From positions 1-64,000 of the forward strand of contig CAMQVH010000002.1 in NCBI GenBank assembly GCA_947038155.1: DNA of 64,000 bases, written 5' to 3'. Of the stretch, positions 26,963 to 35,252 are shown one piece after another. A program made the position numbers and the translations under genes. Position 1 is the first letter of the stretch, and each line of letters begins with the position of its first letter. The notes below the pieces were generated by a model. That model saw only the letters and a list, made by a program, of their open reading frames with translations. It made no database searches and had not been told where the DNA came from. The stretch is from an uncultured Bacteroides sp. (GTDB lineage: Bacteria > Bacteroidota > Bacteroidia > Bacteroidales > Bacteroidaceae).

Positions 26963-28807
26963 TTAGTTGTATCTTCCGGCTTTATTTTTAATGCTGTCTG
27001 CCACTTGTGATCCGTTATTACTCCATACATTCCGGTTGCCGGGACGATTCGAGTCGAAACGTTCAGTCGGACACCAGTTATTTTCAATCGTATATCCGTC
27101 CGTAGCTTCATCCAGATAAATATAAAAAGCCCTGTCGTTGGTGGCGTAAGGTGCTTCTTCGAGATGTTCGATCCGATTATTCCGCATCACGGAGCCCGGT
27201 TGGTTGGAAAGCGTATAAAGTCCTCCGGCATCATACAGACGGCGGGCAAAGTGATGTACATAGTTGGCTTCTATCCGGTTGTTCTTCATTCCGCTTTCCA
27301 AGGGCGTCCATCCCCAGCCGACACAAATACCCGAATAATTCAAGTGACAGACTTCATTATGGGAAATGTCGATACCGCTGACGTATCCCGCACCGATCCC
27401 CACGCACCCCCAGTCTTCATTGGTCACATCGGTGATCAGATTATTTTTAATAGTAATGTCCGTGCATAAGTCACGTTCTTCCAAAGGGATGAAAGGCACA
27501 TGCGTCTCAAAACCTCCGTCGGGAAATGCACCAATCAGTATGCCTGTACCGCCGATATCCGAAAAGACACAATTCTCTATGCCGGAAGATGAGACAGCCC
27601 ATTCATAATCCAGTCCGGTAAATGCCAGATGCCGGAACGTGCAGCGACTGAACGTAAGATGTTCAGTACCCCGTACACGTATTGCCGTTTCGGGGCGTGC
27701 AATCCACGCCTGGTTCTCCAGTTCCGCTTTCTCCGGAAGTCCCGGTTCATGCAGTTTATAAGCATCCAGCAGAGGAAAACCTCCTTGCAAAGTGACATGT
27801 CCCTGATAGGAAGGACGCATCCATGAAGTATGGGCAAAGGTGATTCCTTCCACTCGAATATGCCGCACCGGGCGTTCCAATGTGCCGTCTACAATCATCA
27901 ATGTTTCCAGAGCAGGAACGATCACTTCGGCAGTCTCCATATCTTCTTCCGAGCGGGGATAATAGTAGATTGTCCCCGACGGATATTCCTGAAACCACTC
28001 TCCGGGTTGGTCCAGCAGTTCCAGAGCATTCGTCAGGCAAAAGGAAGAGTTGCCTTTCTCTCCCCCGATGACGGGCTGAGGCCACGGATGGGCAAACTCC
28101 AGATGACTCTCCGGTTCGTGAAAGCGAATGACGGCCTGTTCTCCCCTAACGTCTATACTCTTCACACGCAGAATGGCAATCGCCCAACGTTGATGAACTA
28201 TCATTTCCAGTCGACGGGCATTGAGGAGGTTTCCGATCTGAGAAGCAGGGATTATTATCGTCTGTTCTTCCAGATTGAAATCAATCATCCGTTCCATCAC
28301 TCCATCAGGAAACTGTGCCGCTCGCTGGGCCTTGTTGCCGTCTACCCACATCTGGCGGGTTTCTACGATTCTATTTCCAAAGGATGGCGCCTTTGCCACC
28401 CATATTTTTGATCTTAATTCCTTTGTAATCCGAGGATCATCACATCCCTTCTTCCATCCGGTCACTGCCACTCCGCCACTGATGACAGGATGCGCATTCT
28501 CCACCGCACGGATGAGTGTCGGAGAATCGGGCGTGCCGCTATCCTCCGGTCGGATAAACAAAGGAGCGGACTGTGCATAAACCCCGTCTTCCAAACAGAT
28601 ACAAATTCCTCCGGCCGCCTCGGGACGATTCAGCCTTCTCCATTCACGAGCCTGCTTGATGGCGCGATTCAAGGTAAGATAAGGAGCTTCTTTGGTACCT
28701 GCATTCCTGTCACTCCCATGCGGAGAAACATAAACCTCGCCTGCGACGAGAACGGAAAATAAACCTAAAGAAGCCATAAAAAGAAGAACAACGATTGTCT
28801 TTTTCAT
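26963..28807 (-). CDS. Secreted right-handed beta-helix protein
   Basis: This 614-residue protein has a signal peptide (cleavage near VLVAGE, ~23) and then VYVSPHGSDRNAGTKEAPYLTLNRAI, a frequent opening of secreted parallel beta-helix proteins. Residues ~380-600 repeat short N-rich turns (ENCVFSDIGGTGILIG, IKNNLITDVTN, IDISHNEVCHLNYSGI, MKNNRIEANYVHH, MRNNRIEHLEEAPY), as in pectate-lyase-fold carbohydrate-active enzymes. The exact reaction cannot be assigned. It is the first gene of the operon that includes GH31, the corrinoid fusion and the symporter, so it probably acts on the same glycan outside the cytoplasm. Confidence 0.8.
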   Translation of the reverse strand: MKKTIVVLLFMASLGLFSVLVAGEVYVSPHGSDRNAGTKEAPYLTLNRAIKQAREWRRLNRPEAAGGICICLEDGVYAQSAPLFIRPEDSGTPDSPTLIRAVENAHPVISGGVAVTGWKKGCDDPRITKELRSKIWVAKAPSFGNRIVETRQMWVDGNKAQRAAQFPDGVMERMIDFNLEEQTIIIPASQIGNLLNARRLEMIVHQRWAIAILRVKSIDVRGEQAVIRFHEPESHLEFAHPWPQPVIGGEKGNSSFCLTNALELLDQPGEWFQEYPSGTIYYYPRSEEDMETAEVIVPALETLMIVDGTLERPVRHIRVEGITFAHTSWMRPSYQGHVTLQGGFPLLDAYKLHEPGLPEKAELENQAWIARPETAIRVRGTEHLTFSRCTFRHLAFTGLDYEWAVSSSGIENCVFSDIGGTGILIGAFPDGGFETHVPFIPLEERDLCTDITIKNNLITDVTNEDWGCVGIGAGYVSGIDISHNEVCHLNYSGICVGWGWTPLESGMKNNRIEANYVHHFARRLYDAGGLYTLSNQPGSVMRNNRIEHLEEAPYATNDRAFYIYLDEATDGYTIENNWCPTERFDSNRPGNRNVWSNNGSQVADSIKNKAGRYN

Positions 28808-28914
28808 GGTACAAACTCAATGTGCTATTATAGTTAGGACGGGCATACATCAATTTAGTACTCGAATAGGATGAAAATAATAAAAATGCCATTGCTACAA
28901 TTGGAGTACTTTCA

Positions 28915-29481
28915 GTATTCAGACTATTCAGTTTTACTCGCAAACGACTTGATAGAAGGGGATAGCGGCTGAAGGCACTATTTTGTACCCTGTCTTTAGG
29001 AGCTTCTAAACGGTGCAAGTGGCTTCAGTCCTTTCATCCTCAATAATAAATCCATAGTTAATTGGTTATAGCTCTTTGCATGCAAGTTGTAGCTACTCCG
29101 CATGCGAGGTGAATTTTATAAGCTCAGCGCTAAACGTCACTCAGTACCGAGGCGAAGGGTACTCAACACCGAGGGTAAGATTGGTGGGATACCGGCTTAC
29201 TTCAAATCAATAAACTAACCAATAGTTCAGATAAAAAACAGAAGGTCTGTTTACCTCAAACAGAGCCTGTGTTTATTCCAAACAGAACCTTTGTTTGAGA
29301 TAAACACAGGCTCTATTAAGTCAGTAACTACCGACGTTCGAATGGATTATTTTTCAGGCTGAAGGGACTGAAGCCACTTGCACCGTTCAGAAGCTCCTAA
29401 AGACAGGGTATAAAATGCCCCCTTCAGCCGCTATCCCCTTCTGACTGGGCATTTGCGGACAAGGCTGAAAGGACTGAATAC
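28915..29481. repeat. Inverted-repeat element with ~125-bp arms
   Basis: The left arm (28915-29040) and right arm (29357-29481) are imperfect reverse complements. The best-conserved core, about 80 bases (28954-29033 against ~29364-29442), has only a handful of mismatches; it runs from AGAAGGGGATAGCGGCTGAAGG to GTGCAAGTGGCTTCAGTCC. The outer ~40 bases are more divergent. The ~315-bp centre has no gene. The overall form is that of a miniature inverted-repeat element or a very long RNA hairpin. Confidence 0.82.
29236..29317. repeat. 22-bp-period array inside the inverted-repeat element
   Basis: AAACAG- or AAACAC-starting units begin at 29236, 29258, 29280 and 29302, an exact 22-base period. The first three follow AAACAGANNNTNTGTTT with differing linkers. 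Units two and four also pair with each other: AGAGCCTGTGTTTAT is the reverse complement of ATAAACACAGGCTCT. Confidence 0.82.
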
Positions 29482-29576
29482 GGAATGTCGTTTCTTTGTT
29501 GGCGAGGTCGAGTTTTGCCCCTTTTTGTTCCGAAAAGAAGCAAAAACTTATAATTCAAATCCGTACAAAACGAATT

Positions 29577-30059
29577 CTATGATCGAATAAACCCGACTAT
29601 AAACTGATAACAGAAATAGCCACAAACTACAAATTTCAGGAATGTTCCCAGTAGAAATCCAATCAATGATCCTACCCCCGATCTAAGTGCTTGAGAAAAC
29701 TCTTTATTCCCTAGCAATTCGCCAATAACTGCTCCCAAGAACGGACCGAAAATCACTCCCCAAGGCAGGAAAAGAAGGCCGATAAGGGTCCCGATGATAC
29801 ATCCCCAATTGCCCCATCTGCTACCACCGCTATACTTGCTGCCAAGCATGGGCGTGAAGTAGTCGAGGATTTGCACGACAACAACAATCAGTAGCCATAC
29901 AATAAGTTGTGTGGTGGTGTATTGAACCTTATCTGTAAAATGAAGAAGGACCAATCCCAAATAAGCAACGGGAGGACCGGGCAGGAATGGAAGTATACAC
30001 CCCATCAGTCCGGTAATGAGGCATAACACACCTAGTATAATCAGAATAATATCTAACAT
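29577..30059 (-). CDS. DUF456 small integral membrane protein
   Basis: This 160-residue protein is almost entirely hydrophobic, with about five membrane segments. It shows the DUF456 pattern GLMGCILPFLPGPPVAYLGLVLLHF, DYFTPMLGSKYSGGSRWGNWGCIIGTLIGLL and GPFLGAVIGELLGNKEFSQALRSGVGSLIGFLLGTFLK, a glycine-rich helix repeat. Function is unknown for the family. It is the last gene of a - strand run after the MoxR ATPase and VWA genes (77 bases after the VWA stop). Confidence 0.88.
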   Translation of the reverse strand: MLDIILIILGVLCLITGLMGCILPFLPGPPVAYLGLVLLHFTDKVQYTTTQLIVWLLIVVVVQILDYFTPMLGSKYSGGSRWGNWGCIIGTLIGLLFLPWGVIFGPFLGAVIGELLGNKEFSQALRSGVGSLIGFLLGTFLKFVVCGYFCYQFIVGFIRS

Positions 30060-30136
30060 CGTTTTATTTCATTTGAAAGACGTACTTTATATCCGGTGGC
30101 AATTTAAGCAAATAAACCGAATCCTCCAAAAAACAA

Positions 30137-31579
30137 TCAGTAACGTCGGGAAGGAGTATAATCAATTCTATAAATACGATCGAAGAAAGGACTCCATTCA
30201 TTCTCCGCAATCCCAAGTTGCAGACCGTAGAAATGCGTATCCACTTTTCTATATTCCAGCATCTTGTCAGTCAGTTCCGGTACGGATAAAGGTATCTTAA
30301 AATCACTGATCCACAGCACATCCGCATTCATATACTCCTTTTTTGACTGAAGCAACCGGAAGGTAGCTTGCAGCATTCGGGTAGCATTCGTATCTCCACA
30401 AGAGGTGGTGGAGAAAAATTCAAGCAGCCGCGCCCTCTCTCTCCGCACATCAATCGGATTGATGGATACAGAAAAGGCAATCAGGAAACAGTCCCGACGT
30501 TGCCTGTCAGCTATTTCCAGTATTTTAATCAGCAGCGAATATGCAATCTTTTCCGGTTTCCCGACCATGCTTCCGGAAGTGTCCAGACAGACTATCATCG
30601 GCCCTTTCTGCGTAGCAGGCTTTATTTCCAATCGCCGTGCCGGTTGCATGATCTCGGATTTATAACGGAAGGTCTGAAGTTTTCGGGTAACGTACTTATA
30701 GACAAACAAATCTTCCAGCTCATCATCGGCACAATGCGCCAGTTCTGTAGGAAGCAATGCGTTCAGGTCATTCCCTACTGTGATACCCAAAATGTCACTT
30801 TTAGAAGAATGCTCCATCTTATATACATTCCCCTGCGCGACATGCAGCTGCTCCTGTCCTTCATCGTCAGCCATACGCCCCATCTTATTGGCAACCTTGA
30901 CCACTTCCGGATATTCTTTCTGAATGCGGACGATTTTGCGTATCCGCTCAAAATCCACCGTATTCCACATACCGCTCATCAAGCCCCAAGCCTGATAGAA
31001 CTCGTCTTTCTCGATGTTATTTTGCCGGATATATTCGGGGATATTCCTGAGATTGGCATGAAGTCTGCGTTCGAAATCATCTTTACGCTGTTCTATCTCC
31101 TTTTCCTTTTGCTCCTGCAAATCCCGTTGGAAAGCTTCTTTCCAGTCGTCCACCATCCTCTCCCAAACTTCCTCATCCGCATATCTCCCTTCATTGCCGA
31201 ACTGCCCCTGATAAAACGCCCTGTCGAAACCATTACCTTCATGTTTGCCGGCAACCTCCTGCACTAAAGCCTGCCATCCGTCTTTCCGCTTGGTCTCGGA
31301 CCATTCCAGCACAAGTTCCATTCCTTGCTGTTCCGACTGGCTTTTCTGCATATTGTACTTTTGCTTTTCCAGATTCAGCCGGATAAACTGGCTCATCGCA
31401 TCGTAAAAGATTCGGGCACATAGTTCATCACTCAGGACTTGTATCTTTATCATCGGATCGTTCATAACGGAAAGCAGGTAAGCGTACAACGGTTCATTAT
31501 CCGCCTCCGCACACTCTCCGGTCGCTACATACTTATCCAGCACCTGCACATAAAATGCAGCATCATATCTAAGACTCAT
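30137..31579 (-). CDS. ViaA-like VWA-domain protein, partner of the MoxR ATPase
   Basis: This 480-residue protein has a helical N-terminal two-thirds, with a highly charged coiled segment at ~145-175, and a C-terminal VWA domain (~325-480) carrying the MIDAS motif DTSGS at 333-337. Length and layout match E. coli ViaA (about 480 residues), which works with the AAA+ protein RavA. It overlaps the MoxR gene end by 11 bases (31569-31579), indicating coupled translation. The pair probably forms a cytoplasmic metal-dependent chaperone-like complex. The specific client cannot be told from sequence. Confidence 0.85.
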   Translation of the reverse strand: MSLRYDAAFYVQVLDKYVATGECAEADNEPLYAYLLSVMNDPMIKIQVLSDELCARIFYDAMSQFIRLNLEKQKYNMQKSQSEQQGMELVLEWSETKRKDGWQALVQEVAGKHEGNGFDRAFYQGQFGNEGRYADEEVWERMVDDWKEAFQRDLQEQKEKEIEQRKDDFERRLHANLRNIPEYIRQNNIEKDEFYQAWGLMSGMWNTVDFERIRKIVRIQKEYPEVVKVANKMGRMADDEGQEQLHVAQGNVYKMEHSSKSDILGITVGNDLNALLPTELAHCADDELEDLFVYKYVTRKLQTFRYKSEIMQPARRLEIKPATQKGPMIVCLDTSGSMVGKPEKIAYSLLIKILEIADRQRRDCFLIAFSVSINPIDVRRERARLLEFFSTTSCGDTNATRMLQATFRLLQSKKEYMNADVLWISDFKIPLSVPELTDKMLEYRKVDTHFYGLQLGIAENEWSPFFDRIYRIDYTPSRRY

Positions 31580-33122
31580 CGCCGTATCTCAGTTTACGGA
31601 CATCCACCCGTGCCCATGCAATCTCTTTACGAAGGGTCGCCACATATTGTGCCACTCCTTTCTTATCTTCTTCGGAGACGAAAATATTCTCAGACAAGTC
31701 TTTTACTAATTTCTCAATCCGGCCGTGGGCTGTCTCCAACTCCGTCTCATAATCCCGGTCGGTGAGAGTCATATTGCCCAGCCACAACTGCTGTTGCTCT
31801 CCCCTCTTCAGCCGACGCATCGGAAAGCGGACACCATTGATATAAAGATTCTTCTCATCCCTGTAAAGTGTCACCCTCTCGGCACCTTGTTCCTTCATTT
31901 TGGTGGCATCAGAAAAAGTACGTATAATCGTCCGCTTCGGATTCAGCGGATCGGCATACATGACTCCTGTCACAGGAACATCCTTCGGACTGTATTCTTT
32001 CAGATTCTTATAATCCACAATAAATATGTAGGTATTTCCCGTACCATGATTCTCTATCTGATAGTAGAAATGATCGATGATCATCAAATCATCGTCCCTG
32101 CGGTCACCTTTCTGACGGGCTTTCTCCAATGCTTCACGCACGCGGCTCACTTTCAGGTCCGACTTTAATGATAAGTTGATAGCGGCTATCTCCTTCACAT
32201 AAGGAACAAACAGCGCACGGACAACGATCTGCCGGATATCCGCACACTCTTCCGGTTCATTCCACAAGCAGTGGTAAACAGGTAATAAATCTGTCAGGCA
32301 GACTTCCTTCCGACCATGAATGAAAGCAGAAGCTTTCAGCAGCTTCACGATATTCTTCCAGCGACGGTCGCTCACATAGACATTCCGATGTATTTCCGAG
32401 CCTTGAATCTCGACTTTCTCCAGGTTCTTACGAATTTCTGTGATGCAGGACAGGACTTCGGCAGGTACCTTGATCTGTCGTATCTCTTTCTGCCATCCGG
32501 CATATTCCTCATCCGAAATCTGCCACCGGCATGCTTCCTGTTCTTCTTCGTCACCATCGTCCAGCAACATCTGATAGAATGCTTCCTCCTGTTTCACGCA
32601 GGTGCTGATAATGCGAATCAAGAAACGGTCCCACAAAGCTTCCAGTCCTTCGCCCTGCGTAGGCAGTTCATTACTGGCAGCCACCAGCAGCTTCAACGGA
32701 AGTTTCAGTTCCGTATCTCCGTTCCGAAACAGTTTTTCATTGATGACTGTCAGCAACGTATTCTGAATAGCCGGACCGGCTTTCCATATTTCATCCAGAA
32801 ACACGACATCCGCTGTAGGCAGATACCCGTCCACAGCACGCTCGTATTTATCCGATTCCTTCAGTCGGCTGATGCTCACCGGACCAAAGATCTCATCAGG
32901 TGTGGAGAAACGGGACATCAGGTATTCAAATGCCCTTGCATCTACGAAAGCTCTCTTCAACCGACGGGCCACCATCGACTTTGCCACCCCAGGAGGTCCC
33001 AGCAACAAAATACTTTCGCCCGCCAAAGCAGCCAGCAAAGACAAACCGATTTCAGCCTCTTTCTCATATACCCCCCTGTTCATTTCAGACAGCAGCAACT
33101 GTATACGTTCTTTTATTTCCAT
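31569..33122 (-). CDS. RavA-like MoxR-family AAA+ ATPase
   Basis: This 517-residue MoxR AAA+ protein has Walker A GPPGVAKS at 42-49, Walker B VVFLDEIWKAG with Asp110-Glu111, followed by PAIQNTLLTVINEKLFRNG, a sensor-1 Asn in VAASNELPTQGEGLEALWDRFLIR, then a C-terminal extension (~280-517). This is the RavA length and architecture, and the Walker B block closely resembles E. coli RavA. It is first in the operon before the VWA partner. A -7 box TATATTTG lies at 33208-33201 on this strand. MoxR proteins usually assist maturation or metal loading of partner complexes. Confidence 0.88.
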   Translation of the reverse strand: MEIKERIQLLLSEMNRGVYEKEAEIGLSLLAALAGESILLLGPPGVAKSMVARRLKRAFVDARAFEYLMSRFSTPDEIFGPVSISRLKESDKYERAVDGYLPTADVVFLDEIWKAGPAIQNTLLTVINEKLFRNGDTELKLPLKLLVAASNELPTQGEGLEALWDRFLIRIISTCVKQEEAFYQMLLDDGDEEEQEACRWQISDEEYAGWQKEIRQIKVPAEVLSCITEIRKNLEKVEIQGSEIHRNVYVSDRRWKNIVKLLKASAFIHGRKEVCLTDLLPVYHCLWNEPEECADIRQIVVRALFVPYVKEIAAINLSLKSDLKVSRVREALEKARQKGDRRDDDLMIIDHFYYQIENHGTGNTYIFIVDYKNLKEYSPKDVPVTGVMYADPLNPKRTIIRTFSDATKMKEQGAERVTLYRDEKNLYINGVRFPMRRLKRGEQQQLWLGNMTLTDRDYETELETAHGRIEKLVKDLSENIFVSEEDKKGVAQYVATLRKEIAWARVDVRKLRYGDES

Positions 33123-33200
33123 ATTATTCTTTGATTCAGCACATAAATAAAGATGTTATTCACCTTACCGCCTATGCATTGTTTGCAGATAAACGGCTTG

Positions 33201-33208
33201 CAAATATA
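33201..33208 (-). promoter_or_regulatory. -7 box TATATTTG for the MoxR-VWA operon
   Basis: Read on the - strand, 33208 to 33201 is TATATTTG, an exact TAnnTTTG match ~79 bases before the MoxR start codon. The ~290-bp divergent gap between this operon and the TPR-kor operon holds promoters for both directions and nothing else I can support. Confidence 0.6.
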
Positions 33209-33377
33209 CGGTTTTACCTGTCATTAACATAAATACCTCTTCTCTAATTCTGTCTTTTATACTCAAGAATTATCTTAAGGCATATTTAATATTGATTATT
33301 TATTCACCCAATATGCAATAAAAACAAAAGGAGGTAAATTTCCTTTCTCATTTTCCCCCATTTACATAAATAAAAAC

Positions 33378-33385
33378 TATCTTTG
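33378..33385 (+). promoter_or_regulatory. -7 box TATCTTTG for the TPR-kor operon
   Basis: TATCTTTG matches TAnnTTTG 29 bases before the start of the TPR gene. The leader would be about 20-25 bases. No obvious TTTG -33 element is present at standard spacing. Confidence 0.6.
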
Positions 33386-33414
33386 CGATTCAGAATCCCG
33401 AAAGACGAAAGAAA

Positions 33415-33696
33415 ATGGAGCAAATAGACAACCTAAAAGAGCTTATCAATCAAGGGGATGTGGACATAGCAATCAAGCAACTGGACCAACTTCTCCAAGA
33501 CGATTCTGTCGAGAAAGATAAAGATATGCTCTACTATTTACGGGGAAATGCCTACCGAAAAAAAGGAGATTGGAAGCAGGCGCTGGATAACTACCAGTAT
33601 GCTATCGATCTTAATCCCGACAGCCCCGCTGTTCAAGCCAGAACAATGGCGATAGATATCCTGAATTTCTACCACAAAGATATGTATAATCAATAA
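33415..33696 (+). CDS. Small TPR protein heading the kor operon
   Basis: This 93-residue protein has one clear tetratricopeptide unit (DMLYYLRGNAYRKKGDWKQALDNYQYAIDLNPDSPAVQ) and a degenerate N-terminal helix pair (LKELINQGDVDIAIKQLDQLLQD). There is no signal peptide. It sits 34 bases before the ferredoxin subunit gene on the same strand and behind the only visible promoter, so it is cotranscribed with the oxidoreductase. A scaffolding or assembly role is inferred from the fold only. Confidence 0.88.
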   Translation: MEQIDNLKELINQGDVDIAIKQLDQLLQDDSVEKDKDMLYYLRGNAYRKKGDWKQALDNYQYAIDLNPDSPAVQARTMAIDILNFYHKDMYNQ

Positions 33697-33730
33697 CCGA
33701 ATTCAAAGATAACGTAATAAAATAGAGATT

Positions 33731-33958
33731 ATGGCAAAAATTAAAGGAGCAATCGTAGTCGACACGGAGCGTTGCAAAGGATGCAACCTATGTGTAGTAG
33801 CGTGTCCGCTCGATGTAATCGCCCTCAACAAAGAGGTGAATATGAAAGGCTATAACTATGCCTGGCAAGTAAAAGAAGATACCTGCAACGGATGCAGTTC
33901 GTGTGCAATGGTTTGTCCCGACGGATGTATCTCAGTGTATAAAGTAAAAGTAGAATAA
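33731..33958 (+). CDS. korD: 2-oxoacid:ferredoxin oxidoreductase, ferredoxin (delta) subunit
   Basis: This 75-residue protein has two [4Fe-4S] motifs: CKGCNLCVVACP and CNGCSSCAMVCP. These are the classic CxxCxxCxxxCP pattern, so it is a 2x[4Fe-4S] ferredoxin-like subunit. It passes electrons from the TPP-containing alpha/beta core to external ferredoxin. It lies 12 bases before the alpha subunit gene. The keto-acid substrate (2-oxoglutarate or branched chain) is not decided by this subunit. Confidence 0.92.
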   Translation: MAKIKGAIVVDTERCKGCNLCVVACPLDVIALNKEVNMKGYNYAWQVKEDTCNGCSSCAMVCPDGCISVYKVKVE

Positions 33959-33970
33959 AAGAAAAAGAAT

Positions 33971-35053
33971 ATGGCAGAAGAAGTTGTATTAATGAAAGGA
34001 AACGAAGCCATCGCCCACGCAGCTATCCGTTGCGGTGCGGACGGATACTTCGGATATCCTATTACTCCCCAATCGGAAGTACTGGAAACGCTTGCCGAAC
34101 TGAAACCGTGGGAAACAACCGGCATGGTAGTTCTCCAGGCAGAAAGTGAAGTGGCAGCTATCAATATGGTATATGGAGGCGCAGGTAGTGGAAAGATGGT
34201 ATTGACCTCTTCCTCAAGTCCCGGCGTGAGTCTGAAACAGGAAGGTATCTCCTACATCGCAGGTGCCGAACTTCCTTGTCTGATTGTAAACGTAATGCGC
34301 GGCGGTCCCGGATTGGGAACCATCCAGCCGAGTCAGGCAGACTACTTCCAGACAGTGAAAGGAGGCGGTCACGGTGACTACAGGCTGATTGCCCTCGCTC
34401 CGGCGTCTGTACAGGAAATGGCGGATTTCGTGGCACTGGGATTCGAGCTTGCTTTCAAATACCGTAACCCGGCTATCATCCTTGCCGACGGTGTAATCGG
34501 ACAGATGATGGAAAAGGTAGTTCTTCCTGCACAGAAGCCACGCCGCACCGATGCAGAAGTCATCGAACAATGCCCGTGGGCTGCTACCGGAAAAGCGAAA
34601 GGTCGTAAACCGAATATTATTACTTCACTCGAACTGAAGCCGGAAGCAATGGAAATCAACAACATCCGTTTCCAGGCTAAATACAAACAGATTGAGGAAA
34701 ACGAAGTACGCTTCGAAGAAATCAACTGCGAAGATGCAGAATATCTGATCATAGCTTTCGGTTCCATGGCACGTATCGGTCAGAAAGCAATGGAACTCGC
34801 CCGCGAAAAAGGAATCAAAGTAGGTATTCTTCGCCCCATCACTTTGTGGCCGTTCCCGACCAAAGCCATTGCCGCCTACGCTGACAAAGTGAAAGGTATG
34901 CTCGTTACAGAATTGAATGCCGGACAGATGATTGAAGATGTCCGCCTGGCTGTCAATGGTAAAGTAAAAGTAGAACATTTCGGACGTCTCGGCGGTATTG
35001 TTCCCGATCCGGATGAAATTGTAACTGCTCTGGAAGAAAAAATAATCAAATAA
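33971..35053 (+). CDS. korA: 2-oxoacid:ferredoxin oxidoreductase, alpha subunit
   Basis: This 360-residue protein matches KorA/VorB: MKGNEAIAHAAIRCGADGYFGYPITPQSEVLE at the N-terminus, VLQAESEVAAINMVYGGAGSGKMVLTSSSSPG, GGPGLGTIQPSQADYF, and the C-terminal transketolase-like domain VGILRPITLWPFP. Length is normal. It forms the catalytic core with the beta subunit and makes acyl-CoA and reduced ferredoxin from a 2-oxoacid. I favour 2-oxoglutarate (KorA), but a 2-oxoisovalerate enzyme is possible. A 58-residue membrane protein gene lies between it and the beta subunit. Confidence 0.9.
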   Translation: MAEEVVLMKGNEAIAHAAIRCGADGYFGYPITPQSEVLETLAELKPWETTGMVVLQAESEVAAINMVYGGAGSGKMVLTSSSSPGVSLKQEGISYIAGAELPCLIVNVMRGGPGLGTIQPSQADYFQTVKGGGHGDYRLIALAPASVQEMADFVALGFELAFKYRNPAIILADGVIGQMMEKVVLPAQKPRRTDAEVIEQCPWAATGKAKGRKPNIITSLELKPEAMEINNIRFQAKYKQIEENEVRFEEINCEDAEYLIIAFGSMARIGQKAMELAREKGIKVGILRPITLWPFPTKAIAAYADKVKGMLVTELNAGQMIEDVRLAVNGKVKVEHFGRLGGIVPDPDEIVTALEEKIIK

Positions 35054-35063
35054 CGAAACGACG

Positions 35064-35240
35064 ATGAATCCCGATAAAATAAGAAACGTATTGAACATCC
35101 TTTTCATGATATTGGCACTTGCCGCTATCATTGTCTACTTTGTAGTAGGAAAGGAAGATTTTAAAATGTTTATCTACGTATGCGGCGCGGCAATCTTTGT
35201 CAAGCTGATGGAGTTTTTTATACGGTTCACCAACAGATAA
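35064..35240 (+). CDS. 58-residue two-helix membrane protein inside the kor operon
   Basis: An ATG at 35064 opens a 58-codon frame ending TAA at 35238-35240. The product begins MNPDKIRNVLN, has two hydrophobic helices (ILFMILALAAIIVYFVV and FIYVCGAAIFVKLMEFF) separated by GKEDFKM, and ends RFTNR. It starts 10 bases after korA and ends 12 bases before korB, so it fits the operon spacing exactly. There is no recognisable family. It may tether the oxidoreductase to the membrane or be an independent small membrane protein. Confidence 0.82.
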   Translation: MNPDKIRNVLNILFMILALAAIIVYFVVGKEDFKMFIYVCGAAIFVKLMEFFIRFTNR

Positions 35241-35252
35241 GGAGAAGAAGTT

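Larger units (their letters stand above)
28808..29576. other. 769-bp gene-free region holding a large inverted-repeat element
   Basis: No reading frame here looks real on either strand. The region is dominated by an inverted-repeat element (28915-29481) with a 22-bp tandem array in its centre. The remaining ~100 bases next to the beta-helix gene presumably hold that operon's promoter, but I see no TAnnTTTG box there. Confidence 0.75.

Noticed and set aside
28915..29481. Complete insertion sequence
   Set aside because: There is no transposase frame between the arms and I see no clear target duplication at the borders, so only a miniature or structural element can be claimed.
28808..29576. Cobalamin riboswitch upstream of the corrinoid operon
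   Set aside because: I looked for a B12-box-like conserved core with the expected long leader and found only the inverted-repeat element. I cannot run a covariance search, which would be decisive.
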